In this document: positions 1 through 8,636 of the stretch, piece after piece
Position numbering within the stretch: position 1 is the first letter of the stretch
How the letters are laid out: each line of letters starts with the position of its first letter
Source of the DNA: CAVVAY01 sp963746465
GTDB taxonomy: Bacteria > Actinomycetota > Actinomycetes > JACCUZ01
Direction of reading: 5' to 3'
DNA length: 64,000 bases
NCBI GenBank assembly: GCA_963746465.1
Contig: CAVVAY010000005.1
Location: 1,054,001-1,118,000, forward strand
Notes under the pieces: generated by a model
Seen by the model: only the letters and a program-made list of their open reading frames with translations
What the model was told of the DNA's origin: nothing
Databases searched by the model: none
Position numbers and translations under genes: made by a program

Positions 1-372
1 AGTGAGAAGGCCGAGGGCCTCTCCAGCGCCGACCAGGCGGCGATCGACGCGCTGCCCCCCGGCTCGGCGCTGCTCGTCGTGCGTCGCGGGCCGAACTCCG
101 GCAGCCGGTTCCTGCTCGACTCCGACGCGACCACCGCCGGCCGGCACCCGTCCAGCGACATCTTCCTCGACGACGTCACCGTCTCCCGCCGGCACGCGGA
201 GTTCGTCCGCACCGACGACGGCTTCAGCGTCCGCGACGTGGGCTCCCTGAACGGCACCTACGTCAACCGCGACCGCATCGACGAAGCCAACCTCGCGGGC
301 GGTGACGAGGTGCAGGTGGGCAAGTACCGGCTCGTGTTCTACCCGAGCCAGCACGGCGGCGACCGGGGATGA
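1..372 (+). CDS. garA: GarA/OdhI-type FHA domain protein (5' end missing)
   Basis: The last 123 codons of a forkhead-associated protein run in from the window edge and end at TGA 370-372. The FHA core is complete: the GRHPSSDIFLDD strand, the SRRH phosphopeptide-binding loop and the NGTYVN turn are all visible. In mycobacteria and corynebacteria, GarA/OdhI is phosphorylated by Ser/Thr kinases on an N-terminal ETTS-type motif and then switches 2-oxoglutarate dehydrogenase and glutamate metabolism. That N-terminal motif would lie outside the window. The stop overlaps the next start by 4 nt (ATGA). The gene order GarA, MerR, BFN, MerR, GcvP matches Rv1827-Rv1832, which supports the identification over a generic FHA protein. 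Confidence 0.88.
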   Translation, partial: SEKAEGLSSADQAAIDALPPGSALLVVRRGPNSGSRFLLDSDATTAGRHPSSDIFLDDVTVSRRHAEFVRTDDGFSVRDVGSLNGTYVNRDRIDEANLAGGDEVQVGKYRLVFYPSQHGGDRG

Positions 373-1118
373 GCGCGGTTCCGTCCTCCCGGTCGCTGAT
401 GAGCATCGGGGAGGTGCTGGCGCAGCTGCGCACCGACTTCCCGGACGTGACCATCTCCAAGATCCGGTTCCTCGAGTCCGAGGGTCTGGTGGAGCCGGCG
501 CGCACCCCGTCCGGCTACCGGAAGTTCAGCCACGCCGACGTCGCCAGGCTGCACTACGTGCTGGCCACCCAGCGCGACCACTACCTGCCGTTGCGCGTCA
601 TCAAGGAGCACCTCGACGCGCTGGACCGCGGTCTCGAGCCGCCGGCCGTCCCCGGGGAGCGGCCCCGGGTGCCCAGCTCGGCCGGCCGGCCGGACTGGCT
701 GCCGGGTCCGCGGGTCCTGGGCGAGGCCACCGAGCTGCGGCTGTCCCGCGACGAGCTGGTGGAGTCCGCCGGCATCGACGCAGACCTGCTCACCGAGATC
801 GAGGGCTACGGCCTGGTCGGCCCGGTCCGCGGCGGCAAGCCCGGCGACGAGCACTACGACGCCGATGCGCTGGTGATCGCGACCGCTGTGGCGGAGATGG
901 CGGGCTTCGGCCTCGAGCCGCGGCACCTGCGCTCGTTCCGCACCGCGTCGGACCGCGAGGCCGACCTCGTCGAGCAGGTCGTGGCGCCGTTGCTGCGCCA
1001 GCGCAGCCCGGAGGCGCGGGCCCGCGCGGAGGAAGTGGCGCGCGAGATGGGCGCCCTCTCGCTGCGGCTGCACACCGCACTGGTGCGCTCCCGGCTGCGC
1101 GACGTCGTCGGCCGCTGA
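369..1118 (+). CDS. ftsR: MerR-family regulator FtsR
   Basis: This 249-residue protein has an N-terminal MerR-type winged helix (about residues 11-80) with the segments SIGEVLAQL, SKIRFLESEGL and RTPSGYRKF, followed by a long effector or dimerisation region. In Corynebacterium the orthologue FtsR activates ftsZ. In mycobacteria it is Rv1828. It starts at ATG 369 inside the stop region of garA, so the two are translationally coupled. It is longer than metal-sensing MerR proteins and lacks their C-terminal cysteine pair, so a metal-sensor role is unlikely. The regulatory targets in this organism are inferred from the family. Confidence 0.85.
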   Translation: MSAVPSSRSLMSIGEVLAQLRTDFPDVTISKIRFLESEGLVEPARTPSGYRKFSHADVARLHYVLATQRDHYLPLRVIKEHLDALDRGLEPPAVPGERPRVPSSAGRPDWLPGPRVLGEATELRLSRDELVESAGIDADLLTEIEGYGLVGPVRGGKPGDEHYDADALVIATAVAEMAGFGLEPRHLRSFRTASDREADLVEQVVAPLLRQRSPEARARAEEVAREMGALSLRLHTALVRSRLRDVVGR

Positions 1119-1160
1119 CACCCACGATCGGCGGATCGGCACCCCCCGTCACGGCGCGGG

Positions 1161-1166
1161 TAGGGT
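1161..1166 (+). promoter_or_regulatory. -10 box TAGGGT of a leaderless transcript
   Basis: TAGGGT lies 7 nt before GTG 1174 and there is no Shine-Dalgarno. This is the geometry of an actinobacterial leaderless promoter, and it decides the start of the bifunctional nuclease gene in favour of GTG 1174 rather than GTG 1165, which would overlap the box. Confidence 0.6.
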
Positions 1167-1173
1167 GGCCGAC

Positions 1174-1656
1174 GTGAACGAGCTCGACGTGGTGGGTGTC
1201 CGGGTCGAGATGCCCTCGAACCAACCGATCGTGCTTCTCAAGGAGTCCGGCGGCGAGCGCTACCTGCCGATCTGGATCGGCGCCGGCGAGGCGACCGCCA
1301 TCGCGTTCGCGCAGCAGGGCGTCGTGCCGCCGCGGCCGCTGACCCACGACCTGATCCGTGATCTGCTCGAGGCTGCGGGCCAGGAGCTCACCGAGGTGCG
1401 CATCACGTCGCTGCGGGACGGCGTCTTCTACGCCGAGATGGTCTTCGCCAGCGGCCTGGAGGTCAGCGCCCGGCCGTCCGACGCGATCGCGGTGGCGCTG
1501 CGCACCAGCACGCCGATCTTCGGTGCCGAGGAGGTCCTCGCCGAGGCGGGGATCAGCATCCCGGACGAGCACGAGCAGGAGGACGAGGTCGAGAAGTTCC
1601 GCGAGTTCCTTGACCAGATCTCGCCGGAGGACTTCCAGGGCCCGCCCCCCCAGTGA
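1174..1656 (+). CDS. Bifunctional nuclease family protein (DUF151/BFN)
   Basis: This 160-residue protein belongs to the DUF151 (BFN) family, recognisable from the opening NELDVVGVRVEMPSNQP, the segment LPIWIGAGEATAIAFAQQG, and the RPSDAIAVALR motif near residue 110. Plant BFN members have RNase and DNase activity; the actinobacterial role is not established. It is the counterpart of Rv1829 in the conserved block between the two MerR genes. The C terminus is acidic and ends in a short proline run. The start at GTG 1174 is chosen because a TAGGGT -10 box sits 7 nt upstream, implying a leaderless mRNA. Confidence 0.85.
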   Translation: MNELDVVGVRVEMPSNQPIVLLKESGGERYLPIWIGAGEATAIAFAQQGVVPPRPLTHDLIRDLLEAAGQELTEVRITSLRDGVFYAEMVFASGLEVSARPSDAIAVALRTSTPIFGAEEVLAEAGISIPDEHEQEDEVEKFREFLDQISPEDFQGPPPQ

Positions 1657-1838
1657 GAATCTGAACCTCCACCCGAGGTCGAGACTTACCGGACCGCCCG
1701 GCGCGGCGTCGTTGACCCGGCCCCGGCCGAGCCGTACCGTTCCGGGAAGAACGCCCCCCATGTAGTTCCATCCGTGTGATCCCGGCCCCCGCCGGCGGCC
1801 ACCGGTCCTTCCCCCCGGGGCGTGAGACGGAGGTCGGC

Positions 1839-2453
<615 letters not shown>

Positions 2454-2469
2454 CGTCCTCCGCGCGGGT

Positions 2470-2475
2470 TAGACT
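2470..2475 (+). promoter_or_regulatory. Putative -10 box (TAGACT) for the gcvP leader
   Basis: TAGACT lies about 20 nt before the first conserved riboswitch helix and just after the stop of the MerR gene, so transcription of the glycine leader probably starts near 2482. No convincing -35 was seen. Confidence 0.4.
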
Positions 2476-2493
2476 GCGCGTGCTCATGATCCC

Positions 2494-2617
2494 GCGTGGG
2501 AGAGATCCCGCGGACGCCGTTGATTCCTGGCGGCATCCTGGCGGGGCGCCGAAGGGGCAACCTCCCCGGAACCTCTCAGGCACCCAGGACCACGTGGACC
2601 AGGCAGCTCTGGAGCGC
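2494..2617 (+). ncRNA. Glycine riboswitch (single aptamer)
   Basis: The conserved signatures of the gcvT-type glycine aptamer appear in order: GGGAGAGATCCCGC (P1 and J regions), GCGCCGAAGGGGCAA, CCTCTCAGGCACCCAGGAC, and the closing GGAC and CTCTGGAG elements. Only one aptamer fits between the upstream gene and the gcvP start, so this is a singlet rather than the common tandem arrangement. It sits in the leader of gcvP, the glycine decarboxylase, so glycine-induced expression is the expected logic. About 65 nt of GC-rich sequence separates the aptamer from the ribosome-binding site. No clear intrinsic terminator was seen there, which leaves translational control possible. Confidence 0.88.
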
Positions 2618-2685
2618 CCGCGACAGAGGGGGACCGTACGCCGGCCGGCCAGCCGACGTTCGGCCGGCGACCCCCTGGAGGCCCT

Positions 2686-5595
2686 GTGACCGAGCGCCCG
2701 TCCGAGCCGAGGACCGGAACCAGCGGCACCGCCGTCCTTGACGCGAGCCTGCCGTTCGCCCGACGACACATCGGCCCGGCACCCGAGGACCAGGCCAAGA
2801 TGCTCGCGGTCCTCGGCTACTCCTCGCTGGAGGACCTGGTCGACGCCGCGGTGCCGTCCTCGGTGCACAGCGACGCCCCGCTCGCGCTGCCCGCCGGCCG
2901 GGCCGAGCACGAGGTGCTCGACGAGCTGCGTGAGCTCGCCGGCCGCAACCAGGTGCTGACCTCGATGATCGGCCTCGGCTACCACGGCACGGTCACGCCG
3001 CCGGTGATCCTGCGCAACGTGCTGGAGAACCCGGCCTGGTACACCGCCTACACGCCGTACCAGCCGGAGATCTCGCAGGGCCGGCTGGAGGCGCTGCTGA
3101 ACTTCCAGACCGTGGTCACCGACCTCACCGGGCTGCCGGTGGCCGGCGCCAGCCTGCTCGACGAGGCCACGGCGGCCGCCGAGGCCATGACGCTTGCACG
3201 CCGCACCAGCAACGCTCCCGCCGACGCGGTCTTCGTGGTCGACGCCGACGTGCTGCCGCAGACGTTGGCGGTGATCCGGACCCGCGCCGTGCCACTCGGC
3301 CTCGAGGTCGTCGTCGCCGACGTGCACGGCGGCGGGTTGCCGGACCGCGACCTGTTCGGTCTGCTGCTGCAGTACCCCGGGGCGACCGGGGCGGTGCGCG
3401 ACCTGAGCGAGGTCGCCGCCGCGGCGAAGGAGCGCGGTGCGGTGGTCGCGGTCGCCGCCGACCTGCTTGCCCTGACGTTGCTGCGTCCTCCCGCCGAGCT
3501 CGGTGCCGACATCGCGGTGGGCACCACCCAGCGGTTCGGCGTCCCGATGGGCTTCGGCGGCCCGCACGCCGGCTACCTCGCGGTGCGGCAGGGACTCGAG
3601 CGCCAGATGCCGGGCCGGCTCGTCGGGGTCTCCAAGGACGTCGACGGTCACCCGGCGTACCGGCTGGCCCTGCAGACCCGTGAGCAGCACATCCGGCGCG
3701 AGAAGGCGACCAGCAACATCTGCACCGCGCAGGTGCTGCTGGCGGTGGTGGCCGCGATGTACGCGGTGTACCACGGGCCGGAGGGGCTGCGGGCGATCGC
3801 CCGGCGGGTGCACGGCTACGCCGCCGCGCTGGCCGCCGGGCTTCGGGACGCCGACGGGGTCGAGGTGGTGCACGACGCGTTCTTCGACACCGTGCTGGCG
3901 CGGACGCCGGGCCGGGCCGCGGCGGTCGTCGCAGCCGCCCTCGAGCGCGGGGTGAACCTGCGCCTCGTCGACGCCGACCACGTCGGCGTCACCACCGACG
4001 AGACCACCACCCGCGAGGACCTGGCTGCGGTCTGGGCAGCATTCGGCGCGGCCGACCTCGACGCGGCCGCCGCCGACCGGCTCGCCGAGCAGGACCGGCT
4101 GCCCGAGGACCAGCTGCGTCACGACGAGGTGCTCACCCACCCGGTCTTCCACCAGCACCGGTCCGAGACCGCCATGCTGCGGTACCTGCGCCGGCTCTCC
4201 GACCGGGACCTCGCTCTGGACCGTTCGATGATCCCGCTGGGTTCGTGCACGATGAAGCTCAACGCCACCGCGGAGATGGAGCCGATCACCTGGCCGGAGT
4301 TCGCAGCGGTGCACCCGTTCGCGCCGGTCGACCAGGCGCGCGGCTACACCGAGCTGATCGACCAGCTCGAGTCATGGCTGTGCGAGGTCACCGGTTACGA
4401 CGCGGTGTCGCTGCAGCCGAACGCGGGGTCGCAGGGCGAGCTGGCGGGCCTGCTGGCGATCCGCGCGTTCCACCGTGCGAACGGTCAGGAGGCCCGGACC
4501 GTCTGCCTGATCCCGTCCAGTGCGCACGGCACCAACGCGGCGTCCGCCGTGATGGCCGGCATGAAGGTCGTCGTCGTGCGGACCGCCGAGCAGGGCGACG
4601 TCGACATGGCCGACCTGCGCGCCAAGGTCGAGGAGCACCGCGACGACCTAGCCGCGATCATGGTCACCTACCCGTCGACGCACGGGGTGTTCGAGCAGGA
4701 CATCTCCGAGCTGTGCGCGTTGGTGCACGAGGCCGGTGGTCAGGTGTACGTCGACGGCGCGAACCTCAACGCGCTGGTCGGCGTGGCCCGGCCGGGGCAC
4801 TTCGGTGCCGACGTGTCCCACCTGAACCTGCACAAGACGTTCTGCATCCCGCACGGCGGCGGCGGCCCGGGCGTCGGCCCGGTCGGCGTGCGCGCCCACC
4901 TGGCGCCGTACCTGCCCAACCACCCGATGCAGGACGAGGCCGGGCCCTCGACCGGCGTCGGCCCGGTGTCCGCGGCCCCCTGGGGATCGGCCGGCATCCT
5001 GCCGATCTCCTGGGCGTACGTCCGGCTGATGGGTGGTGCCGGGCTGACCCGCGCGACCCAGGTCGCGATCCTGAACGCCAACTACGTCGCGGCCCGGCTC
5101 GGCCCGCACTTCCCGGTGCTCTACACCGGGCAGTCCGGCCTGGTCGCGCACGAGTGCATCGTCGACCTCCGCGGCATCACCAAGGACACCGGCGTCACGG
5201 TCGACGACGTGGCGAAGCGCCTCATCGACTACGGGTTCCATGCCCCGACGATGTCGTTCCCGGTGGCCGGGACGTTGATGATCGAGCCGACCGAGAGCGA
5301 GGACCTCGCCGAGCTCGACCGGTTCTGCGACGCGATGGTCGCCATCCGCGAGGAGATCGGCCGGGTAGCCTCAGGCGAGCTGGACGGCACCGACAACCCG
5401 CTTCGCGGGGCGCCGCACACGGCGGCTGTGCTGGCGGGGGAGTGGGAGCACGGCTACTCGCGGACCGAGGCGGTGTTCCCCTCGGGGGTCGACGCGAGCT
5501 CGAAGTACTGGCCGCCGGTGCGCCGGATCGACGGGGCGTTCGGTGACCGCAACCTGGTCTGCAGCTGTCCGCCGGTCGACAGCTATGCCGACTGA
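2686..5595 (+). CDS. gcvP: Glycine dehydrogenase (decarboxylating), P protein
   Basis: The 969-residue single-chain P protein of the glycine cleavage system decarboxylates glycine and passes the aminomethyl group to lipoyl-GcvH. Both halves are present, as expected for the homodimeric form. The pyridoxal-phosphate lysine is Lys717 in the motif HLNLHKTFCIPHGGGGPG, and the upstream LGSCTMKLN and SAHGTNAASA segments are intact. GTG 2686 is preceded by TGGAGG at 4 nt. There is no frame interruption over 2.9 kb. It is transcribed behind a glycine riboswitch. The T and H proteins are not in the window, so the operon encodes P alone here. Confidence 0.97.
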   Translation: MTERPSEPRTGTSGTAVLDASLPFARRHIGPAPEDQAKMLAVLGYSSLEDLVDAAVPSSVHSDAPLALPAGRAEHEVLDELRELAGRNQVLTSMIGLGYHGTVTPPVILRNVLENPAWYTAYTPYQPEISQGRLEALLNFQTVVTDLTGLPVAGASLLDEATAAAEAMTLARRTSNAPADAVFVVDADVLPQTLAVIRTRAVPLGLEVVVADVHGGGLPDRDLFGLLLQYPGATGAVRDLSEVAAAAKERGAVVAVAADLLALTLLRPPAELGADIAVGTTQRFGVPMGFGGPHAGYLAVRQGLERQMPGRLVGVSKDVDGHPAYRLALQTREQHIRREKATSNICTAQVLLAVVAAMYAVYHGPEGLRAIARRVHGYAAALAAGLRDADGVEVVHDAFFDTVLARTPGRAAAVVAAALERGVNLRLVDADHVGVTTDETTTREDLAAVWAAFGAADLDAAAADRLAEQDRLPEDQLRHDEVLTHPVFHQHRSETAMLRYLRRLSDRDLALDRSMIPLGSCTMKLNATAEMEPITWPEFAAVHPFAPVDQARGYTELIDQLESWLCEVTGYDAVSLQPNAGSQGELAGLLAIRAFHRANGQEARTVCLIPSSAHGTNAASAVMAGMKVVVVRTAEQGDVDMADLRAKVEEHRDDLAAIMVTYPSTHGVFEQDISELCALVHEAGGQVYVDGANLNALVGVARPGHFGADVSHLNLHKTFCIPHGGGGPGVGPVGVRAHLAPYLPNHPMQDEAGPSTGVGPVSAAPWGSAGILPISWAYVRLMGGAGLTRATQVAILNANYVAARLGPHFPVLYTGQSGLVAHECIVDLRGITKDTGVTVDDVAKRLIDYGFHAPTMSFPVAGTLMIEPTESEDLAELDRFCDAMVAIREEIGRVASGELDGTDNPLRGAPHTAAVLAGEWEHGYSRTEAVFPSGVDASSKYWPPVRRIDGAFGDRNLVCSCPPVDSYAD

Positions 5596-5613
5596 GTCGT
5601 CAGGAGCGAGACG

Positions 5614-5811
5614 TCAGGCAGCGACGCGGTGATCGGTGGGACGGTGCGGGTCGATGACCCGGCCGTCCGGCAGCAGCTCGCCGGTGTCCTCGAACAGCAC
5701 GACGCCGTTGCACAGCAGGCTCCAGCCCTGCTCGGGGTGGTAGGCGATGGTGTGCGCGGCCTCCCGGTCGGGAGCCTCTGCTGAGGGGCACTGCGTCTGG
5801 TGCGAGCACAT
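5614..5811 (-). CDS. DUF5999 family small protein
   Basis: This 65-residue protein begins MCSHQTQCPSAEAPDREAA and carries HPEQGWSLLCNGVVLFEDTG, the pattern of the DUF5999 family that is common in Streptomyces and relatives. It has a CxHxxxC-like N terminus that could bind metal, but no function is known. It converges on gcvP with an 18 nt gap and is divergent from the polyketide synthase operon. The start is the ATG at 5811, with a weak purine-rich stretch upstream. The length is typical for the family. Confidence 0.75.
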   Translation of the reverse strand: MCSHQTQCPSAEAPDREAAHTIAYHPEQGWSLLCNGVVLFEDTGELLPDGRVIDPHRPTDHRVAA

Positions 5812-5884
5812 GGTCTGCGGCTTTCTCTTGTCTTCGGGTCGTGCGGCCCGGGGGTGATCTGCGTCACGTCAACTCTCCCTCTAG

Positions 5885-5904
5885 TGTCGGCTCACGTACC
5901 GACA
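5885..5904. promoter_or_regulatory. Inverted repeat TGTCGG-N8-CCGACA
   Basis: A 6-bp inverted repeat with an 8 nt spacer lies in the divergent region between the DUF5999 gene and the polyketide synthase. It has the form of a dimeric-regulator operator. No regulator is assigned. Confidence 0.35.
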
Positions 5905-5912
5905 ACTGGAGG

Positions 5913-5946
5913 GTTCGGCCCGGCGCGGCATGGAATAGGGCCGAAC
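5913..5946. promoter_or_regulatory. 9-bp inverted repeat GTTCGGCCC / GGGCCGAAC
   Basis: Two perfect 9-bp arms are separated by 16 nt, about 60 nt upstream of the polyketide synthase start. The repeat could be an operator or a leader hairpin of the phenolic-lipid operon. It is not followed by a T tract. Confidence 0.4.
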
Positions 5947-6003
5947 GGCTGAGGTTCATCTGGACATCGGTCTAGTGCGAATGCAGGTTCGGAGGATGGG
6001 CAG

Positions 6004-7069
6004 ATGAGCCAGGTCGTCGCGGTGGCCCCTGCCCTGCCGGGCCATCGCTACCCGCAGCAGCAGATCACCGACGCCTTCGCCAAGGTGGTGCTGCCGCAGG
6101 GCGCCGACCGCGCCGTGCTCGACCGCCTGCACCGCGCGACCGGTGTCACGTACCGCCACCTCGCCCTGCCGCTGGACGCCTATGCCGGGCTGGACGGGTT
6201 CGGCGCGGCCAACGACGCCTTCATCGAGGTGGGCAGCCGGCTCGGTGTCGAGGCGATCGCCGCCGCGCTCGCGGCAGCAGGCCTGGCCCCCGAGGACGTC
6301 GACATCCTGGTGGTCACCTCGGTCACCGGAATCGCGGCCCCGAGCCTGGACGCGCGGCTCGTGCCGTTGCTGGGCCTGCGCCCTGACGTGCGGCGGGTCC
6401 CGGTGTTCGGCCTGGGCTGCGTCGCCGGCGCCGCCGGAGTGGCCAGGGTGCACGACATGCTGCGCGGCGACCCGGACGCCGTCGCGGTCCTGCTGTCGGT
6501 CGAGCTGTGCTCGCTGACGGTGCAGCGGGACGACCCGTCGATGGCGAACCTCGTCGGCAGCGGGCTGTTCGGTGACGGCGCCGCCGCGGTGGTGATCGTC
6601 GGTGAGCAGCGGGCGGCCGCGGCTGGCGACCCGCGGACCGCGGGTGGTCGCCTCGCGCAGCCGGCTCTACCCGGACACCGAGCGAGTGATGGGCTGGGAC
6701 GTCGGGAGCAGCGGCTTCCGGATCGTGCTCTCGGCCGGCGTACCGGAGCTCGTCGAGGAGCACCTCGGCCGCGACCTGGCGGCCTTCCTGGGTGACCACG
6801 ACCTCAAGACCGGCGACATCGACACCTGGGTCGCCCACCCGGGCGGGCCGAAGGTCCTCGAGGCGATGGAACGCACGCTCGACCTGCCGCCGAGTGCCAT
6901 GCGCCGGACCTGGGACTCGCTGGCCAGGGTGGGCAACCTGTCGTCGTCCTCGGTGCTGCACGTCCTGGCCGACACCATGGCCGGCGAACCGCCGCTGCCC
7001 GGCTCGCCCGGCGTCCTGCTCGCGATGGGTCCGGGGTTCTGCTCGGAGCTGGTCCTGCTGCGATGGTGA
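6004..7069 (+). CDS. Type III polyketide synthase, SrsA-like (frame break near 6621)
   Basis: A chalcone/stilbene-synthase-fold enzyme of about 354 residues. The catalytic cysteine is Cys139 in VFGLGCVAGAAG, and the late motifs WDVGSSGFRIVLS, WVAHPGGPKVLEAM and GNLSSSSVLHVL supply the His and Asn of the triad. The sequence reads in one frame to about 6620 and continues in the +1 frame. Removing one G at 6621-6622 restores the continuity (GEQRAAALATRGPRVV), so a single-base insertion is the simplest reading. GGAGGA lies 7 nt before ATG 6004. Together with the next two genes it matches the SrsA-SrsB-SrsC order that makes methoxylated alkylresorcinol and alkylquinone phenolic lipids in Streptomyces griseus. 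The product here is inferred. Confidence 0.85.
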
Positions 7070-7601
7070 GCAGCGAGTCGCTCTACCTGGCGCTGGTGCT
7101 CGGCGTCGGGGCAGAACGGGTCGTCGAGCTCGTCGTCAGCGAGCGCAACCGCCGGTGGTCGCTGGCCGCGGGCGGCGTCGAGTCCGGAGCCGGGCACTAC
7201 CCGGCGATGGTCGCTGCTGCACACCGGTCTGCTGGTCGGGCGCCCTGGCCGAGGTGTTCCTCGCCGATCGCCCGTTCCTGCCGTGGCTGGGCTGGCCGAT
7301 GCTCGCTCTCGTGCTGGCGGCTCAGGGCCTGCGCTGGTGGTGCATCTCCGTCCTCGGCAGGCAGTGGTGCACCCGGATCGTCGTGGTGCCCGGCCTGTCC
7401 GCGGTGCGAAGCGGGCCCTACCGCTGGCTGCGGCACCCGAACTACCTGGCCGTCGTCGTCGAGGGCTTCGCCCTGCCGTTGGTGCACAGCGCCTGGGTCA
7501 CCGCTGTTGTCTTCACGATCGCCAACGCCGTACTGCTGCGGACCCGGGTGGCCGCGGAGGAGCGGGCGCTGCAGGCGTTGGCACCGAGCCGTCCGGCGTG
7601 A
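7063..7601 (+). CDS. ICMT-type methyltransferase, SrsB-like (two frame breaks)
   Basis: A membrane methyltransferase of the isoprenylcysteine carboxyl methyltransferase fold, about 179 residues, with several hydrophobic segments. The cofactor-binding signature GPYRWLRHPNYLAVVVEG is intact near the C terminus. In SrsB this family O-methylates the alkylresorcinol ring. The N-terminal part (residues 1-50) is in one frame, a stretch of about 28 nt (LLHTGLLVG) is in a second, and the rest is in a third. The breaks lie near 7213 and 7241, and each is explained by one extra base or two missing ones. The start overlaps the synthase stop. The end overlaps the next gene by 4 nt (GTGA). Confidence 0.75.
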
Positions 7602-8626
7602 CCGACGCCGACGTCCTGGTCGCGGGCGGCGGTCCGGTCGGACTGGCGGTCGCGATCGGCGCCTGCCGGGCCGGGCTGAGGGTCGCGGTCGTCGAGCCAC
7701 GCAGCGCCCCGATCGACAAGGCCTGCGGGGAAGGGCTGATGCCGGCGGCGGTGCGCGAGCTGGCCCGGCTGGGGGTCTCGCTCGACGGCCGGCCGTTCGT
7801 CGGCATCCGCTATCTCGCACCGGGCCGCTCGGTCTCCGCGCAGTTCCGTGAGGGGCCCGGGACTGGGGGTACGCCGGACGGTTCTGCACGCCGCGCTGGC
7901 GGCCTGCGCCGCCGAGCTCGGGATCGTGCCGATGACCGGCTCGGTCCGCGAGGTCGAGCAGGACGCCGAGGGCGTCACAGCGGCCGGGCTCCGAGCGCGG
8001 TGGCTGGTCGCCGCCGACGGGCTGCACTCGCCGGTACGGCGGCAGCTCGGGCTGCAGGTGCCGGTCGCCGGGCCGGCCCGGTTCGGCCTGCGACGGCACT
8101 ACCAGGTCGTGCCGTGGTCGCAGCACGTCGAGGTGCACTGGGGCGACCGGGCCGAGGCCTACGTGACGCCGGTGTCCGACCGGCTGGTGGGCGTCGCCTT
8201 CCTCGGTGGCCGGCACGGCGACTCGGCTACGACGCGCTGCTGGCGGGGTTCCCGGCGCTGGTCGCCCGGCTGCGCGGGGCCGAGCCGGCGACCGAGGTGC
8301 GCGGCGCCGGTCCGTTGCGCCAGGCGGCCCGCACCCCGCGGGAGGGCCGGGTGCTGCTGGTCGGCGACGCCGCCGGCTACGTCGATGCCCTGACGGGGGA
8401 GGGGGTCGCGGTGGGGCTCGCCACCGCGAGGCAGGCGGTGGCGGCGGTGGTCGACGGCCGCCCGGGGGACTACCCGGCTGCCTGGCGACGGGTTACCCGC
8501 CGGTACCGGTGGTCGGCGTCGACCCTCCTCGGGGTCGCTGCCCGACCCGCCCTGCGAAGTAGGCTGGTCCCCGCCGCCTGCGCACTGCCCGGCGTCTTCG
8601 GCTGGGCGGTCGACACGGTGGCCTGA
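7598..8626 (+). CDS. FAD-dependent oxidoreductase, SrsC-like (two frame breaks)
   Basis: A flavoprotein monooxygenase or geranylgeranyl-reductase-type protein of about 342 residues. The N-terminal dinucleotide motif VLVAGGGPVGLAVAIGAC, the middle WLVAADGLHSPVRRQL segment (DG motif) and the late GDAAGYVDALTGEGVAVGL motif (GD motif) are all present. The frame changes at 7856-7858, where removing one C from a CCC run restores EGPGLGVRRTVLHAAL, and again near 8222, where one base appears to be missing (GDFGYDALL expected). SrsC hydroxylates the resorcinol ring to allow quinone formation, so the same role is inferred. Either the whole operon is decaying or this stretch of the assembly is error-prone. 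Confidence 0.78.
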   Translation: MTDADVLVAGGGPVGLAVAIGACRAGLRVAVVEPRSAPIDKACGEGLMPAAVRELARLGVSLDGRPFVGIRYLAPGRSVSAQFREGPGTGGTPDGSARRAGGLRRRARDRADDRLGPRGRAGRRGRHSGRAPSAVAGRRRRAALAGTAAARAAGAGRRAGPVRPATALPGRAVVAARRGALGRPGRGLRDAGVRPAGGRRLPRWPARRLGYDALLAGFPALVARLRGAEPATEVRGAGPLRQAARTPREGRVLLVGDAAGYVDALTGEGVAVGLATARQAVAAVVDGRPGDYPAAWRRVTRRYRWSASTLLGVAARPALRSRLVPAACALPGVFGWAVDTVA

Positions 8627-8636
8627 CGGGGGATTT

